A DNA stretch of 64,000 nucleotides. It comes from Rana temporaria. Lineage: Eukaryota > Chordata > Amphibia > Anura > Ranidae. Where the stretch lies: contig NC_053490.1 in assembly GCF_905171775.1 (NCBI RefSeq), positions 32,294,563 through 32,358,562 on the forward strand, given 5' to 3'. The notes below the pieces were generated by a model. It saw only the letters and a list, made by a program, of their open reading frames with translations, searched no databases and was not told where the DNA came from. Every line of letters begins with the position of its first letter. Position 1 is the stretch's first letter. Of the stretch, positions 1 to 11,131 are shown piece after piece. The translations under genes were made by a program, and so were the position numbers.

Positions 1-310
1 CACACTGGCAGCATTTGATGGGCACAGTAGCGGCAATTGATGAGGACAATGGCAGCAATTGATGGGCACAGTAGCAGGAATTTATGGACACACTGGCAGC
101 AATTGATGGGTACAGTAGCTGCGTTTGATGGCACAGTGGCAACAATTTATGGGTACAGTGGCTGCGTTTGATGGGCACAGTGGCTGCATTTGATGGCACA
201 GTGGTGGCAATTGATGGCACAGTGGCTGCAATTGATGGGCACAGTGGCTGCATTTAATGAGCACAGTGGCTGTGTTTGATGGGCACAGTGGCTGCAATTG
301 ATGGGGGGGG
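1..310. repeat. Minisatellite, ~22-24 bp unit
   Basis: About a dozen imperfect copies of a unit like TGATGGGCACAGTGGCTGCA. The same GATGGGCAC theme fills the interior of the TTAA-A elements at 35285-36691 and 37421-38330, so this is probably the inside of a TTAA-A copy that runs off the left edge of the window. A G tract follows at 303-312. The minus-strand open frame here (82-408) only translates the repeat. Confidence 0.8.
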
Positions 311-596
311 GGGTTCAGTTTGTTTGCATCCCCCAAAAATGTTTGGAGCACCAGCCACCACTGAGTGCCATCTTCATTTAATGCGTTTTGCTTTTTTTTT
401 TTTTTCAATTAAAAAAAAACACCTGCTAAACGTTCTGATCAATTAAGTAACAGCTGGTTGCTCTTGTTGGGTAGTACTGTTTAGAAGGGGTGGGGTGCTC
501 TGTAATCTATAGAGATGATCCGCACAACCAATTGTTGCTCTTACAAAATCTTCATATTTATTTAGAAACCACAGTGTACAAACGCATATAAGATCA

Positions 597-634
597 GTTG
601 ACATGTTTCAGCCTACAAGAACTTAGTCATAGTT
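597..634 (-). ncRNA. Decayed hammerhead ribozyme-like module
   Basis: On the minus strand the order is a degenerate core (ATGACTA where CTGATGA is expected), a short stem-II region ending GGCT, then GAAA and CATGTC in place of the usual CGCGTC. It is the mirror copy of the module at 1331-1369. A same-strand AATAAA lies downstream near 555-566. The core has three mismatches and the 5' side of stem I does not pair, so activity is unlikely. Confidence 0.35.
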
Positions 635-643
635 ATGACTAAG

Positions 644-1326
644 AGGAAGAAATGCTAAACTAAAGCTAGGTTGGGACTTTAAATGAGGCCATACCTAGTA
701 TGAACCTCCATCCCCGATAGATTGAGAGAAGAAACTAGGTTTGGGACTTTAAATGAAGCACACTGCTGAATTCAATGGATAGACTGATATATACATATTT
801 ATTGAGTTACAAAGGGGTATAGCAGACACATGATAAAAGTCGATAGATAAAATATTTATGAGTCTCAGCATGTAAGGTCTGGTCCAAGCCACGAAACGCG
901 TAGAGCTTCTTCATAATGAGATGTCACCGTATAGGTTTATCATTTGTACCTGTATATTATTTCAATGGCTCAGCTATTACTGTTATTTTGTTGACTTTGC
1001 TACCATTACAAAATCGGTTTCCAGACATTAAATCTATGATTATGACATTACTACCATGAGATGTATTCTTTGCAACAATGTATTGTCTGTAGACATTCAG
1101 TGTAACCTATCATTGCGATACATTACCATGTATGCTTTACTGTAAATATTAGGTACTATTTTGCACTGACCAGACCTTACATGCTGAGACTCATAAATAT
1201 TTTATCTATCGACTTTTATCATGTGTCTGCTATACCCCTTTGTAACTCAATAAATATGTATATATCAGTCTATCCATTGAATTCAGCAGTGTGCTTCATT
1301 TAAAGTCCCAAACCTAGTTTCTTCTC
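644..1326. mobile_element. Inner foldback with 17-bp target duplication
   Basis: Direct repeats TCATAGTTATGACTAAG at 627-643 and 1327-1343 bound this composite. Inside, the left arm (about 722-885) is the reverse complement of the right arm (about 1160-1326). The plus-oriented copy runs from the hammerhead-like module at 879-907 to an AATAAA at 1249-1254 and beyond. A third partial copy of the 3' end (GGGACTTTAAATGA) lies at 674-692. The layout resembles the partial inverted copies known from Penelope-like elements. Confidence 0.7.
879..907 (+). ncRNA. Partial hammerhead ribozyme-like module
   Basis: GCCACGAAACGCGTAGAGC supplies the stem-II 3' side, GAAA, the ACGCGU helix-III palindrome, an A at the cleavage position and the 3' strand of stem I. 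The CTGATGA part appears deleted or diverged (CTGGTCCAA). It lies exactly in the loop between the inner inverted arms. An AATAAA follows at 1249-1254 on the same strand. Confidence 0.4.
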
Positions 1327-1330
1327 TCAT

Positions 1331-1369
1331 AGTTATGACTAAGGCCTTGTAGGCTGAAACGCGTCAACT
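1331..1369 (+). ncRNA. Hammerhead ribozyme-like module (degenerate core)
   Basis: AGTT (1331-1334) can pair with AACT (1366-1369) as stem I. Between them lie ATGACTA in place of CTGATGA, stem II AGGCC/GGCT with loop TTGTA, GAAA, then CGCGTC. Cleavage would be predicted after C1365. AATAAA follows at 1402-1407. Stem I, stem II, GAAA and helix III are conserved, but three substitutions in the catalytic box suggest a dead copy. Confidence 0.5.
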
Positions 1370-1445
1370 GATCTTATCTGAGTTTGTACATGTGGTTTCT
1401 AAATAAATATGAAGATTTTGTAGGAGCAACAATTGATTGTGTGAT

Positions 1446-2204
1446 GTGTCACCCATTGTAATTTCCAACATTTGGTGTGATGGACTTCACATGTTGTAAT
1501 TATCAACACCTCCTGCTCTGCCCATGTCCACCCCTAATGGATTACCTTTCTCAGACGAACAACTGTGGATCAAGCTCATGTGAAACCCTACTGATATTGT
1601 GTTGTATGGGTAGAAGCATAAAACCTTTTTGCTTGCAATGGTGGGGTGCTCTGTGACATAGTTGAGGGGGGGGGGGGGGGGCAACACTACAGATAGGTGA
1701 CCCCCAGTGAAGGATTTCTACGCAACCTCTGTATAGTTTCCATCTGAAGGGCAGCTTGTCAAAATCATATCTGCTACCAGGAGTGTGTATAAAACTTAAT
1801 CTGCTGCCACTGATGTACATCAATGGCAGTAAAAGGGTTAAAGGGATGCTGGAGTAGGATAACCAGATGTCCCCGGTTACTGGGGACATTTTAGGTGGCT
1901 GTCCCCGGAAAGAAAAATGTCCCCGATTTCGTCCCCGGCAAAAAGAATGTGATCCTGATTACTTTCCAGCTTTAATAATGGCACAATTTGGCAACATCCA
2001 ACATTTGGTGTGATGTGATTCACATGCTGTTATTATCCCCACCTCCTGCTCTGCTCCCTAATAAAAGTGGATGTGGTCAGACCGTGTTAAAGGATTTTGA
2101 AGATTTGGTCACTTTACAATACAGAAACATAGGTGTTGCCCCTTTGTCCTACATAGGGGGCTACTATGCCAATCAGATTTTTGGCTGGGCTGTAGTTAGC
2201 TCAG
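1446..2204. repeat. Unassigned repeat with a direct duplication
   Basis: The segment at about 1466-1545 (CAACATTTGGTGTGATG, CACCTCCTGCTCTGC) recurs in direct orientation at about 1995-2060 with about 80% similarity by eye. A G tract lies at 1667-1681. At 1866-1945 GTCCCCGG/TCCCCG blocks repeat several times. No transposase or gene is recognisable; the open frames here are short and unconvincing. Confidence 0.45.
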
Positions 2205-3560
2205 ACTGATTGTATAGTTTTCCACCTGGTTTTTCCCTAAGCCTAAGTTGGCTTGTGATTTCTCACTGTTGCCAGTAGATGTCACTGGTATCACTGTTTA
2301 TAGTATGTTCACAAACTAAGTTATGAATTTTTATATTTCCTTCAGCCAATCCAGTAATAGGTTTATGCCACTGGTGCATGCTGGGGGAGGATATACATAG
2401 TTGGGACAGGCCATGTGCTTACTCTCTTCCCCTGAGCGGAGGCTTAGGGAGATGTTGCTGAATGGAGCTCTGCTGTTGGGCCCATTAGCCTGGTTTGGGG
2501 CCTAATGTTCTGAAGTGGCCCTGAAGCTGTCCTGCCTGGTCTGGAGGAAGCTGTGCCAAGGAGAAGATCCAGGGGAGGCCCCTTGTTTGAGAGAGCCAGG
2601 AAGAAAGCTGGTCTCTCAGAAGGTTCTAGTGACTCACTTGGAGGACGCACTGAAATTAAGGAACGTGCTTACAGTGTAAAGGTTCTGACATTGTGAAGAT
2701 GGACATTGATCTGGACCTGGAGAGTCTGTAAGTGATCTGCTATGGTATCTGGGACCCCTGACCCTCACCTCCTTAACCACTTAAGGACCGCCTCCTGCAC
2801 ATATACGTCGGCAGAATGGCACAGCTGGGCACATCAACGTATATGTACGTTGATCTTTAAGCACAGCCGTGGGTCGCGGGCGCGCTCCCGTAACCTGGTC
2901 CGAAGCTCCGGGACCGCGGGACCCGCGGACCCGATCGCCGCTGGAGTCCCGCGAACGGTCCCCGGAGCTGTAGAACGGGGAGAGCCATGTGTAAACACGG
3001 CTTCCCTGTTCTTCACTGTGGCGGTGTCATCGATCATGTGATCTCTTTTATAGGGATCCACAATCGATGACGTCACACCTACAACCACAACCCCCTACAG
3101 TTGTAAACACACATTAGGTGACACATAACACCCGCAGAGGTGATCAAATACCACCAAAAGTAAGCTCTATTTGTGGGGGAAAAAGGACGCCAATTTTGTT
3201 TGGGAGCCACGTCGCACGACCGCGCAATTGTCAGTTAAAGCGACGCAGTCCCAATTTGCAAAAAGGGACCTGGTCCTTTAGCTGCATTTTGGTCCGGGTC
3301 TTAAGTGGTTAACCGTTCTTGCAACATAACTTTAAAAGACAAAAGTGACTGACGCCCAATATGTCTGTCCCTTCATTTTGGCCATGAACTCAGCCCTGGG
3401 ATGAAATGCTAGCCATTCCCTGTCTCTGAAGGTACTATCCTGTCCTGTCCTATCCTGAGGTGTCAGAGGGGTGCTACAGACGTTAACGGCTGATCCTGCC
3501 ACAAATCCAGTGAGCTTCCATCTCGCTGCGCGCTCAGCCTACAAGGCACTGAAAGGAGGA
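2205..3560 (+). other. Possible degenerate LTR or leader, split by a TTAA element
   Basis: A non-repetitive stretch with the feel of LTR and leader sequence surrounds the TTAA-A insertion at 2773-3312. I see no clean TG...CA ends, poly-A signal or target duplication, so this is a tentative label. No coding potential is supported. Confidence 0.2.
2773..3312 (+). mobile_element. TTAA-A non-autonomous DNA transposon
   Basis: Ends are TTAACCACTTAAGGACC on the left and GGTCCGGGTCTTAAGTGGTTAA-like sequence on the right, with TTAA at both boundaries. The interior carries the block shared by all TTAA-A copies (CTCTATTTGTGGGG, then CACGTCGCACGACCGCGCAA). TTAA target duplication is the hallmark of piggyBac-type cut-and-paste; superfamily assignment from this alone is inference. 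No transposase is present. Confidence 0.8.
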
Positions 3561-4316
3561 GTGAGCTGCCTTGGGTGACCTAACTGTTACTCCATAGATA
3601 CACCATAGTGTGAAAGCAGTGTCCTCCGAGGACAGGTAGTGTGTTATTGGCTGTATCACCAACTGTAAATAATACATATAAAAATAAAATTAAAGCAGCC
3701 ATCACATCTAAGGATTGGTGATCTACAATATACTCTGTTTTTGTTCTTGGGTTTAGATACACTATGATTTGAAATGCCTTTGCTCGTACGGGATAATGCA
3801 GCCTTTTTATGGGACATGCAGCACCCTATCCTGAACATAACGAGAGATCGGGGAGCATTTCAGTCCGTGCGGCTGCTGCTTTTATTCCTGTTTTGCAGCA
3901 CTAATTAATGGGCCAGGGGCCAGCAAGCCTTCCTTTTAAGAAAAGATTCACAAGCCTTCAGGTGGCTGACCTCCACTCGCTCGTATGAGATGAAGAGCTG
4001 GGAATTTTCTTAACTGAGCGCGCCTGTTGTAATAAAAATACCAAAATAATGCGACATTTGGGGCTCATTTTTTTCCAAAAGGTTAAATCCGGGATAACTA
4101 GGATCACAGCCCTTCCGGAATATGCTTTATAGAGCAAAGCTCTGGCATCCTGCATGATGACAAATTGCCTCCTGAGCTACATAGCAGGCACTTTGCGGTT
4201 GCTGCATGTATCTCCTGATTAGAGCACCCCAAATTCAGGGGCATCCTCTGGCCTGTTGCCCTTTCCTCTTGGTGCCTTCCTATGATCACTAAATGTTATG
4301 GGCAACCTCATTAAGA
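3561..4316. other. No feature recognised
   Basis: Mixed-composition sequence with only short, unsupported open frames on the minus strand. I see no repeat ends, tandem array or coding signature. Confidence 0.5.
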
Positions 4317-5003
4317 TTCCCGGGCAAGATTCACGTAGAATTGTGGCCGTGTAACGTAACCCGTTTACGTTACACCGCTGCAAGTTTTCAGTGTTAGTGC
4401 CCGATCCACAAAGCACTTACCTGGAAACTTGCGGCGGTGTATCATAAACACGTCTGGCGCAAGCCCGCCCAATTCAAATGGGGCGGGTACCATTTAAATT
4501 AGGCGCGCTCCCGTGCCGGACGTACTGCGCATGCTCCGTTCGCAATTTTCCCGATGTGCTTTGCGCGAAATTATGGCGTTGCGACGTGTTTGTGAATCGC
4601 GACGTGCGTAATGTACTTACGCCGGAAAAAAAAAATTCAAAAACGACGCGGGAACGACGGGCATAATTTAACATGGTGGAGTCATTTTACACCATGTTAA
4701 TAGCAGCCCTAACTTTGCGACGGGAAACTAAGACTTGCGCCGACGTAACGACGGGAAAAACCTTTGTGGATCGCCGTAACTGCTAATTTGCATACCCGAC
4801 GCTGGAATACGACGCAAACTCCACCCAGCGGCGGCCGAGGTACTGCATCCTAAGATCCGACGGTGTAAGTCAATTACACCTATCGGATCTTAGGGCTATC
4901 TATGCGGAAATGATTCTATGAATCAGCCGCATAGATAGAACAAGAGATACGTCGGTGTATCAGGAGATACGCCGTCGTATCTGTTCTGTGAATCTGGCCC
5001 CCC
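4317..5003. mobile_element. Harb-MITE (GATTCAC ends)
   Basis: Starts GGGCAAGATTCACGTAG and ends CTGTGAATCTGGCCC. The left end has lost part of the GGCCCAG terminus. The interior has the family hallmarks: CGACGCGGGAACGACGGC (4644-4661), AATTTGCATACCCGACGC, and a subterminal TAAGATCCGACGGTGTAA inverted pair. The ends match the autonomous Harbinger element at 16783-20514. No target duplication is visible. Confidence 0.75.
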
Positions 5004-5741
5004 ATCTCTACTCCAAGTTGCCTGAAGCTCCAAAAATATTCTGGAGCTTTTTTTGTAACTCTTTTTTATCCCTATAGAAATGAATGGAAATGCACAATTT
5101 TCTGTTTGTTTTGTTATGCTTTTTTTGCGTGAGTTTCTGCTCAAATGCAAAAAAAATAAAAATAATATTATGTGAATAAATAAATGTAAAATAAATGCAC
5201 AAACTAAAAATCATCATAAATAAAATAAATTAGTAATATGTAATAATAAATAAATAATTAACCCCTAACCTTAAAAAAATAAATTATTATTAGTAATAAT
5301 AAACACCCAAAATGAAAAAAAAAAAATTATAATAATGTATTATTAATATAACTATTTATTTATTTTGGGTTAGGGTGTTTATTGATTATTATTTTATTTT
5401 CTATTTGTTTTTTTAAAGGGTTAATTACTACTACTACTACTACTACTACTACCCCTAACAAAACCCTAACACAAGTAAATAAATAATAAAAAAATGTATA
5501 AACCCTAACCCAAACTCTAATCCCTAACCCCAGCCCCTAATCCTAATTCAAAAACACTGTATATAAATGCGTGAAAAAGCAAAACAATCCCGCAAAAAAA
5601 GCACAAAATCAAGAATTGTGCGGTTAATAACGACTGCGGCAAAGATTCCATAATGCAGTAATTAGCGCATATTTTAATGGGGTCATTTATGGCATTGAGC
5701 TGGTTGCCGAGGAGTGGGCCAGGAAGCTGGCCGCCGCATCC
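5004..5741. repeat. AT-rich low complexity with ACT and CCCTAA tracts
   Basis: A/T runs and (AAT)n from 5150 to 5420, an (ACT)n microsatellite at about 5428-5453, and scattered CCTAACC/CCCTAA words at 5260-5275 and 5445-5545. The telomere-like words are interrupted and do not form a perfect array. No gene is seen. Confidence 0.6.
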
Positions 5742-5745
5742 TTAA

Positions 5746-6261
5746 AGCGGGAGTTCACCCATTAAACAATTTTTTCAAACAATCCCCTTAGATTAATGCT
5801 CATTTTGTCTAGGGGAATCGGCTAGTTGTTTTAAAATATGAGCTGTACTTACCGTTTTCGAGATGCATCTTCTCCGCCGCTTCCGGGTATGGGTCTTCGG
5901 GAGCGGGCGTTCCTTCTTGATTGACAGTCTTCCGAGAGGCTTCCGACGGTCGCATCCATCGCGTCACTAGTAGCCGAAAGAAGCCGAACGTCGGTGCGGC
6001 TCTATACTGCGCCTGCGCACCGACGTTCGGCTTCTTTCGGAAAATCGTGACGCGATGGATGCGACCGTCTGAAGCCTCTCGGAAGACTGTCAATCAAAAT
6101 AGGAACGCCCAGTCCCGCAGCCCATACCCGGAAGCGGCGGAGAAGATGCATCTCGTAAACGGTAAGTCCAGCTCATATTTTAAAACAACTAGCCGATTCC
6201 CCTAGACAAGACGAGCATGAAGCTAAGGGGAAAAAGAGTCATGTACGGGTGAACCTCCGCT
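5746..6261. mobile_element. TTAA-D foldback transposon
   Basis: TTAA at 5742-5745 and 6262-6265 flank a 516-bp element with termini AGCGGGAGTTCACCC and GGGTGAACCTCCGCT. Almost the whole element is one palindrome centred near 6005, so each strand reads nearly the same sequence. That explains matching open frames beginning MTVFREASDGRIHRV on both strands. It is a non-coding hairpin element. A second copy in opposite orientation lies at 36883-37398. Confidence 0.85.
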
Positions 6262-6265
6262 TTAA

Positions 6266-6590
6266 CAACAGACGGCTTACCAGCTGTCAGCTGAATGTAA
6301 AGAAAACATGTCGGTGATCTGACGATATGGTTCCTCCTATCGATATGGTTCCAGTCTTGACTGCACAGGCGCAATCCTCCCGACGGAAATCACCGAACCT
6401 CCAGGGCGACGTGGAATTTGAGGTAAGTGGCCAGTCGGCCTCAAGTCCTCGATTCGCTCGGAAGGCTCGCTGCGCTCGCTCAGCCTCCTGCCTCTTTTTT
6501 TAACATCCTCCAATCCACAGGGATGTTAAGGAATGAGCCTGGATGACGCCCGAGGTTCGGAGATTTCCGTGGGCTTCGTCTGCGCCTGCG
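6266..6590. other. No feature recognised
   Basis: Short unique-looking stretch with a GCTCGCTGCGCTCGCTC motif near 6464-6482. Nothing else can be supported. Confidence 0.4.
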
Positions 6591-7310
6591 CAGCCAGGCA
6601 GGGAACCATCTCGATAGGGGAACCATATGGACAAGCCACCGGCAATTACAAATTATGAAAAAAAAAACAGAGTGTGTACTCCTCCATATGGATTTTAGGG
6701 GGTACCCCATGCCAAAATAAAAAATCCCCCCAGAATCCATACCAGACCCTTATCTGAGCATGCAGCCAGGCAGTTCAGGAACGGAAGTGAATAAGAGCAA
6801 GCGCCCCCCCCCCCCCCAACCATACCAGGCCAAATGCCCTAAACATGCTTTGCCCAACCACCCCAAAGCACCTTGGCCCAATGTTGATGGGGAAAAGGGC
6901 CTCTTCCCCACAACCTTGGGATGTGATTGTGGGGGTCTGTGGGTGGGGGCTTATTGAAATCTGCAAGCCCCCGGATCCTGTTCCCCCCCCATGTGAATGA
7001 GTAGGGGTACTCATTCACCAAAAAAGTGTAAAAATAATAAAAACACACACACAGTTCCTTTGTTAAAAAATAATAATAAATAAAAGTCCCCTGAAGTAGA
7101 TTTGACATCAATCACAACGCCTGCTACCACCATCAGACCCGAAATAGAAGAACCTCCGGTCCCGATGAAGGCTCCCGCCGACTGCCTTGTCCTCCTTGAC
7201 AGTCCTTAAATAGCTAAGGGTGGGGGTCACCTGGTGACCTCACCAGGTGGCCCCATTGTGACGTCACTGGCCAGGCCACTGACACAGATCAGCCCCAACC
7301 TAGACAGTCA
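6590..7310. repeat. Ranid-type dispersed repeat, unclassified
   Basis: Contains GGGGTACCCCATGCC, AATCCATACCAG and a long CCC-rich segment that resemble the repeat at 43600-44195 (GGGGTTCCCCTTAATATCC, ATACCAGGCCTGG). C runs lie at 6793-6807. No termini or coding frame can be fixed. The short open frames over it are low-complexity. Confidence 0.4.
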
Positions 7311-8519
7311 GTAGTTTGTAGCTCTAAGATGGTTACATAATTAGAAAAAGTTTTCTGAAAACCAATACTATTGCTCTATTGTGTCACATATCAGGAATTT
7401 ATTTACGCACATTTGAAATCTCCACTTTAGGACGGAGAAGGAATGTCTGCTTTTGTTTGATCATTGATAGGAGGAGGTTAGATTGTTTTCCACTTCCTAA
7501 CTTTCCTGCACCACCTATCCAGGCGTTTCCCCCCATATCAGCGTCCCGTGACATCTACTTTTATACAATTCTACAAATCCCAGAAAAAAAATAGCAAGCT
7601 CGATAAAATCCCTCCAAGCTGGAGAAGCACGAATATCTGTAAACTGCAGTATGGAGTTCCACGAAAGCCAAGTGCTTGGGGAAAGGAGAGCGTGAAATAG
7701 CTGTGGTGGTGTTAGGAGTGCTTAGATTGGCCGGGGAAGAGAAGTGGGAGACAAGAGAGGGGATTAGCCGGTCTGCAGCGGAAAGGTCTCCGCGTCGTTC
7801 CCCTGTGATGTCAGAGGTGGGGCCTCCAGCAGTTGGAAAAACTTGATATCAATATCAGCTGAGCAATGTCAAGTGAATTAGCCTTTATCAGGTGTTGAAA
7901 AGGGCCCATCGACGTGACGGCCTGCAGCAGACATCATACATTTCTGCTTAATACTTTTAGACGTGCCTGCTGATACAGGAATTTCCACATGCCAAGATGG
8001 CCAGAGGATCACAGAACCGCTCCACTCCCTGATTATCTTAAAGTGAAAATCCCCCCCCCCCCCCCAAGGTTAAAGAGAACCTGTAGTGAAAATATGGGAG
8101 TTGCTATGGCTGGCTTTGTTATAAAAGTTCAGGTATAATTTTTGGACCACAGTCACCACTGCTGTGTTGGCGCTATATTAATCCTGTATAATCCTGTATA
8201 AATCCTGTATAATAATAAAAATAATAATAATAACTGCTGTCCTATATGGCTGTGTAGCGGTACCCTCAAAAAGGTCACAAATGTTACTAGGTTCTCTCCT
8301 ACTTTAGTGCAGGGGCAGCAAGGCACATGGCAACAGTCCATACACTCCGGCTCAATAATCAGTCCAGCTATTTATCTTTTTCTATATTTTATTGCTTAAA
8401 GGAACTAGGGTGGGTAGTGCTGGATACTCCAAAATGCTGGGATAAATGTGTCAAGGGAAATTCTTTAAACAACAGCAGCACAGTTATTTTCACTTACAGT
8501 TGGGGATCATGAGATATTT
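7311..8519. other. Unassigned; poly-C and ATA microsatellite
   Basis: No gene or transposon ends recognised. A C tract lies at about 8050-8063. AATCCTGTATA repeats three times at about 8180-8210 and runs into (ATA)n up to 8232. Confidence 0.45.
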
Positions 8520-9175
8520 GGTAAACCAATGCAGCAAGACTGGAACAGTCTTCAGATTCACAGCTGGGAACCATGAAGTAGCTTGTAGAACGGATAGGCT
8601 AGACTGGAACAGTCTATAGGTTCGAGCTTAGGAACCATGAAGCAGCTTGTAGAACGTATAGGCTAGACTGGAACAGTCTATAGGTTTGAGGTTGGGAACA
8701 ATAAAGCAGCTTGTAGAACATATAGGCTAGACTGGAACAGTCTATAGGTTCAATGCTGGCGACCATGAAGTAGCTTGTAGAACATATAGGCTAGACTGGA
8801 ACAGTCTATAGGTTCAATGCTGGCGACCATGAAGTAGCTTGTAGAACGTATAGGCTAGACTGGAACAGTCTATGGGTTCAATGCTGGGGACCATGAAGTA
8901 GCTTGTAGAACAGATAGGCTAGACTGGGACAGTCTATGGGTTCAATGCTGGGGATCATGAAGCAGCTTGTAGAACAAATCGGCAAAACTGGAACAGTCTA
9001 TAGGTTTATGGCTAGGGACGATGAATCAGCTTGTAGAACAGATAGGTTAGACTGGAACAGTCTATTGGTTCAAGGTTGGGAACCATGAAGCAGCTTGTAG
9101 AACAGATAGGCTAGACTGGATCAGTCTATAGGTTCATGGCTGGTGACCATGAAGCAGCTTGTAGAACAGTTGGAG
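8520..9175. repeat. 64-bp minisatellite, about 10 units
   Basis: The spacing of the anchor AGACTGGAACAGTCT is 64 bp at 8601, 8665, 8729 and 8793 and continues to about 9175 with substitutions. Each unit contains the dyad AGACTG-GAA-CAGTCT and the phrase AGCTTGTAGAAC. Lack of a fixed repeat with unique spacers rules out a CRISPR. Function unknown. Confidence 0.9.
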
Positions 9176-9320
9176 GCAATACTTACAGAACCCTGGAACA
9201 GAATCAGTTTACAGCTCTCCCAACCACCATCTAAGCATACTTCCCCAGGGGTTGACTGCTCAACATTTAGGCAGGTCATTTTATTACTCCTTCCCTAAAC
9301 TTCAAAAACTTCTTCTTGAG

Positions 9321-9671
9321 CAGGGGTCTCCAAACTTTCTAAACAAAGGGCCAATTTACTGTGCTTTAGACTTTAGGGTGGCTGGACTGTGCCCAGTGGG
9401 AGTAAACAATGCCCCATCTTTGGTATTAGAGGGAGGAATAGTGCCACATCATTGGAGTCAGTGGAAGGAATAGTGCCTTATTGTTGGTGTCAGTGAAAGG
9501 AATCATGCTCCATCGATGGTGTAAGTGGAAGGAACAGTGCTACATTGTTGGTGTCAGTGGCAGGAATTATGCCCATTGTTGGTGTCAGTGGCAGGAAAAA
9601 TGCCTCAAGGGTCAGACAAAGGCAAACAAAGGACCTCATCTGGCCCTCGGGCCGCAGTTTGCGGACCACTG
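9321..9671. mobile_element. hAT non-autonomous element
   Basis: Termini CAGGGGTCTCCAAAC and GTTTGCGGACCACTG are typical hAT ends. The 8-bp flanks TTCTTGAG (9313-9320) and TTCTAGAG (9672-9679) differ at one base, as expected for an aged duplication. The inside holds a few imperfect copies of a GTCAGTGGAAGGAAT unit. The larger relative at 39258-40168 has the same ends and an expanded version of this unit. Confidence 0.8.
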
Positions 9672-9689
9672 TTCTAGAGACAGGGGGAA

Positions 9690-10830
9690 CTAATCAAACT
9701 CCTAGCCAGTGCAGCCCTGAGCAGACTTGAATAAACAAACCTGACTGGCATGAAGACACTTTCAATGTAGGAGGGCACTCCAGTGACCCCCAGTGTAAGG
9801 GAGCACTACACTGACAATCAATTTTAGGGGACCACAACACTGATCATAAATTAGGGGGCATTTCACCACTGTGAGGGGTTAGCTCGGTAGCGGGGTGTGT
9901 GACCCCTTGGATGGGTTCACCACACACTGAATTTATACAGACTGGCAGTCGAAGACGGTTGAAAACAAAGTTTCTGGTTTATTTTTCCATCTTGCTGGAA
10001 AACAATTGCAAGCATCCAAACAGCATAAACAAAATCGAACATAAAATAACTCCTAGTCACTTTGGGCGTCTACCTTCCACACAGGAACCTATCTATGAAG
10101 TCTAACACAGCCTACTGCTGGGTAGACAGTGCTGGTCATACAGCACAAAACAATAGTCTTTTGATTTTTATCACACAGAAAAATCAATCCTCTCCTCACC
10201 TCCACAGAAGACCTTCTGGCACTGCTCTCCTACTCACACAGCCTTAGGAGTGATGCAGCCAATTAGTGGTAATCCTTTGGACTACTTATAGAGGCCTTAA
10301 TTGCCTCATTCTGAACAGCTGGAGTCTTTCAACGCCCTTAGACCTTGTCTGGCTATTTCTCGCAGCCGACGCCTAATAATGATTAGTGTATTGTCTAAGC
10401 AAGGCAGAAATGTATGTCCCGTTTGTGACAACACCCACAGATTTACCTGACTTCCTGTCACACCACCAACCATGTTATCTTGGAACCACCAACATAAGGG
10501 ATCACTACACTGACTTGTGTTTTAAGGGGCACGTTTCACCACTGATCACAAACACAAGGGGACACTTTAATACTAGTCCCCAGCATCAAGGGACATTACA
10601 CCGACCACCAACGTAAGGAAGCACTACACTACTGCCACAACCTAAGGAAAGAGCACTTTAGCACTGACCACAAATTTAAGAGGGGCATTTCCAAACATCA
10701 CCATTGTAAGGGGCCTCTTTTCACCAACCACCAAAATAAGAAAAAAAAATCCACTCATTACCGATATAAGGTGGCATTTCACCACTGACCACCAATGTTG
10801 GGAGGCACTACACTTTTATGAGGGGGGTAC
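9690..10830. repeat. Tandem array split by a solo LTR
   Basis: Before 9869 and after 10431 the sequence repeats a loose 35-40 bp theme (AAGGGAGCACTACACTGACC, ACCACCAATGTAAGG). The LTR at 9870-10430 interrupts it. Unit similarity is modest and copy number cannot be fixed by eye. Confidence 0.6.
9870..10430 (-). mobile_element. Solo LTR, minus orientation
   Basis: On the minus strand it begins TGTCACAAACGGGACATAC and ends ACCCCTCACA (TG...CA). It contains a TATA-like CTCTATAAGTAG near 10285 and an AATAAA near 9980, in correct order for U3-R-U5. No internal retrotransposon genes flank it, so it is a solo LTR. Flanks ACCAC and ACACC do not give a clean duplication. Class (gypsy or ERV) is not decided. 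Confidence 0.6.
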
Positions 10831-11131
10831 CAACCAGGCACCACTGTAGAGGTGACATAGGGGGAACTGTGCTTCTGTATACGTGCTGCCTGCCCACTAC
10901 ATTAAAGATAATAAATGTGAGTTTACACCTGCAGATGGCCATTTGTCAGTCCATCCCACCAGGCCTCACACAAGAAGGACAGCGTCTTTTCTCCAGCCAG
11001 TGACATTGGTCTGTTCCTACCTGTCTCAGCAGTAGACTACAGAGTAATTTGAGGTCAACAGTGTAGGACACGGACTATCCTCCACCAGTTCTCCAGCACA
11101 GCACACTTGTCTTTCTCGAATTGTACAGTAT
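10831..11131. other. No feature recognised
   Basis: About 300 bp without recognisable ends, arrays or coding signature. Confidence 0.4.

Larger units (their letters stand above)
510..1445. mobile_element. Nested foldback of hammerhead retroposons
   Basis: Outer arms at about 520-643 and 1327-1445 are inverted repeats sharing TTCATATTTATTTAGAAACC-type sequence (the right arm reads the reverse). Each arm carries a hammerhead-like module at its inner end and an AATAAA further out, so two copies stand head-to-head. A second, inner foldback (arms about 722-885 and 1160-1326) is inserted at the head-to-head junction and is flanked by a 17-bp direct repeat. Seen directly: arms, duplication, AATAAA signals. 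Inference: two rounds of retroposition, the later one landing in the ribozyme core of the earlier one. Confidence 0.75.

Noticed and set aside
5809..6205. Matching frames on both strands beginning MTVFREASDGR (also at 36986-37222)
   Set aside because: Result of palindromic symmetry of the TTAA-D element.
8520..9175. CRISPR-like regular array
   Set aside because: Whole 64-bp units repeat with no unique spacers, and the sequence is vertebrate. It is a minisatellite.
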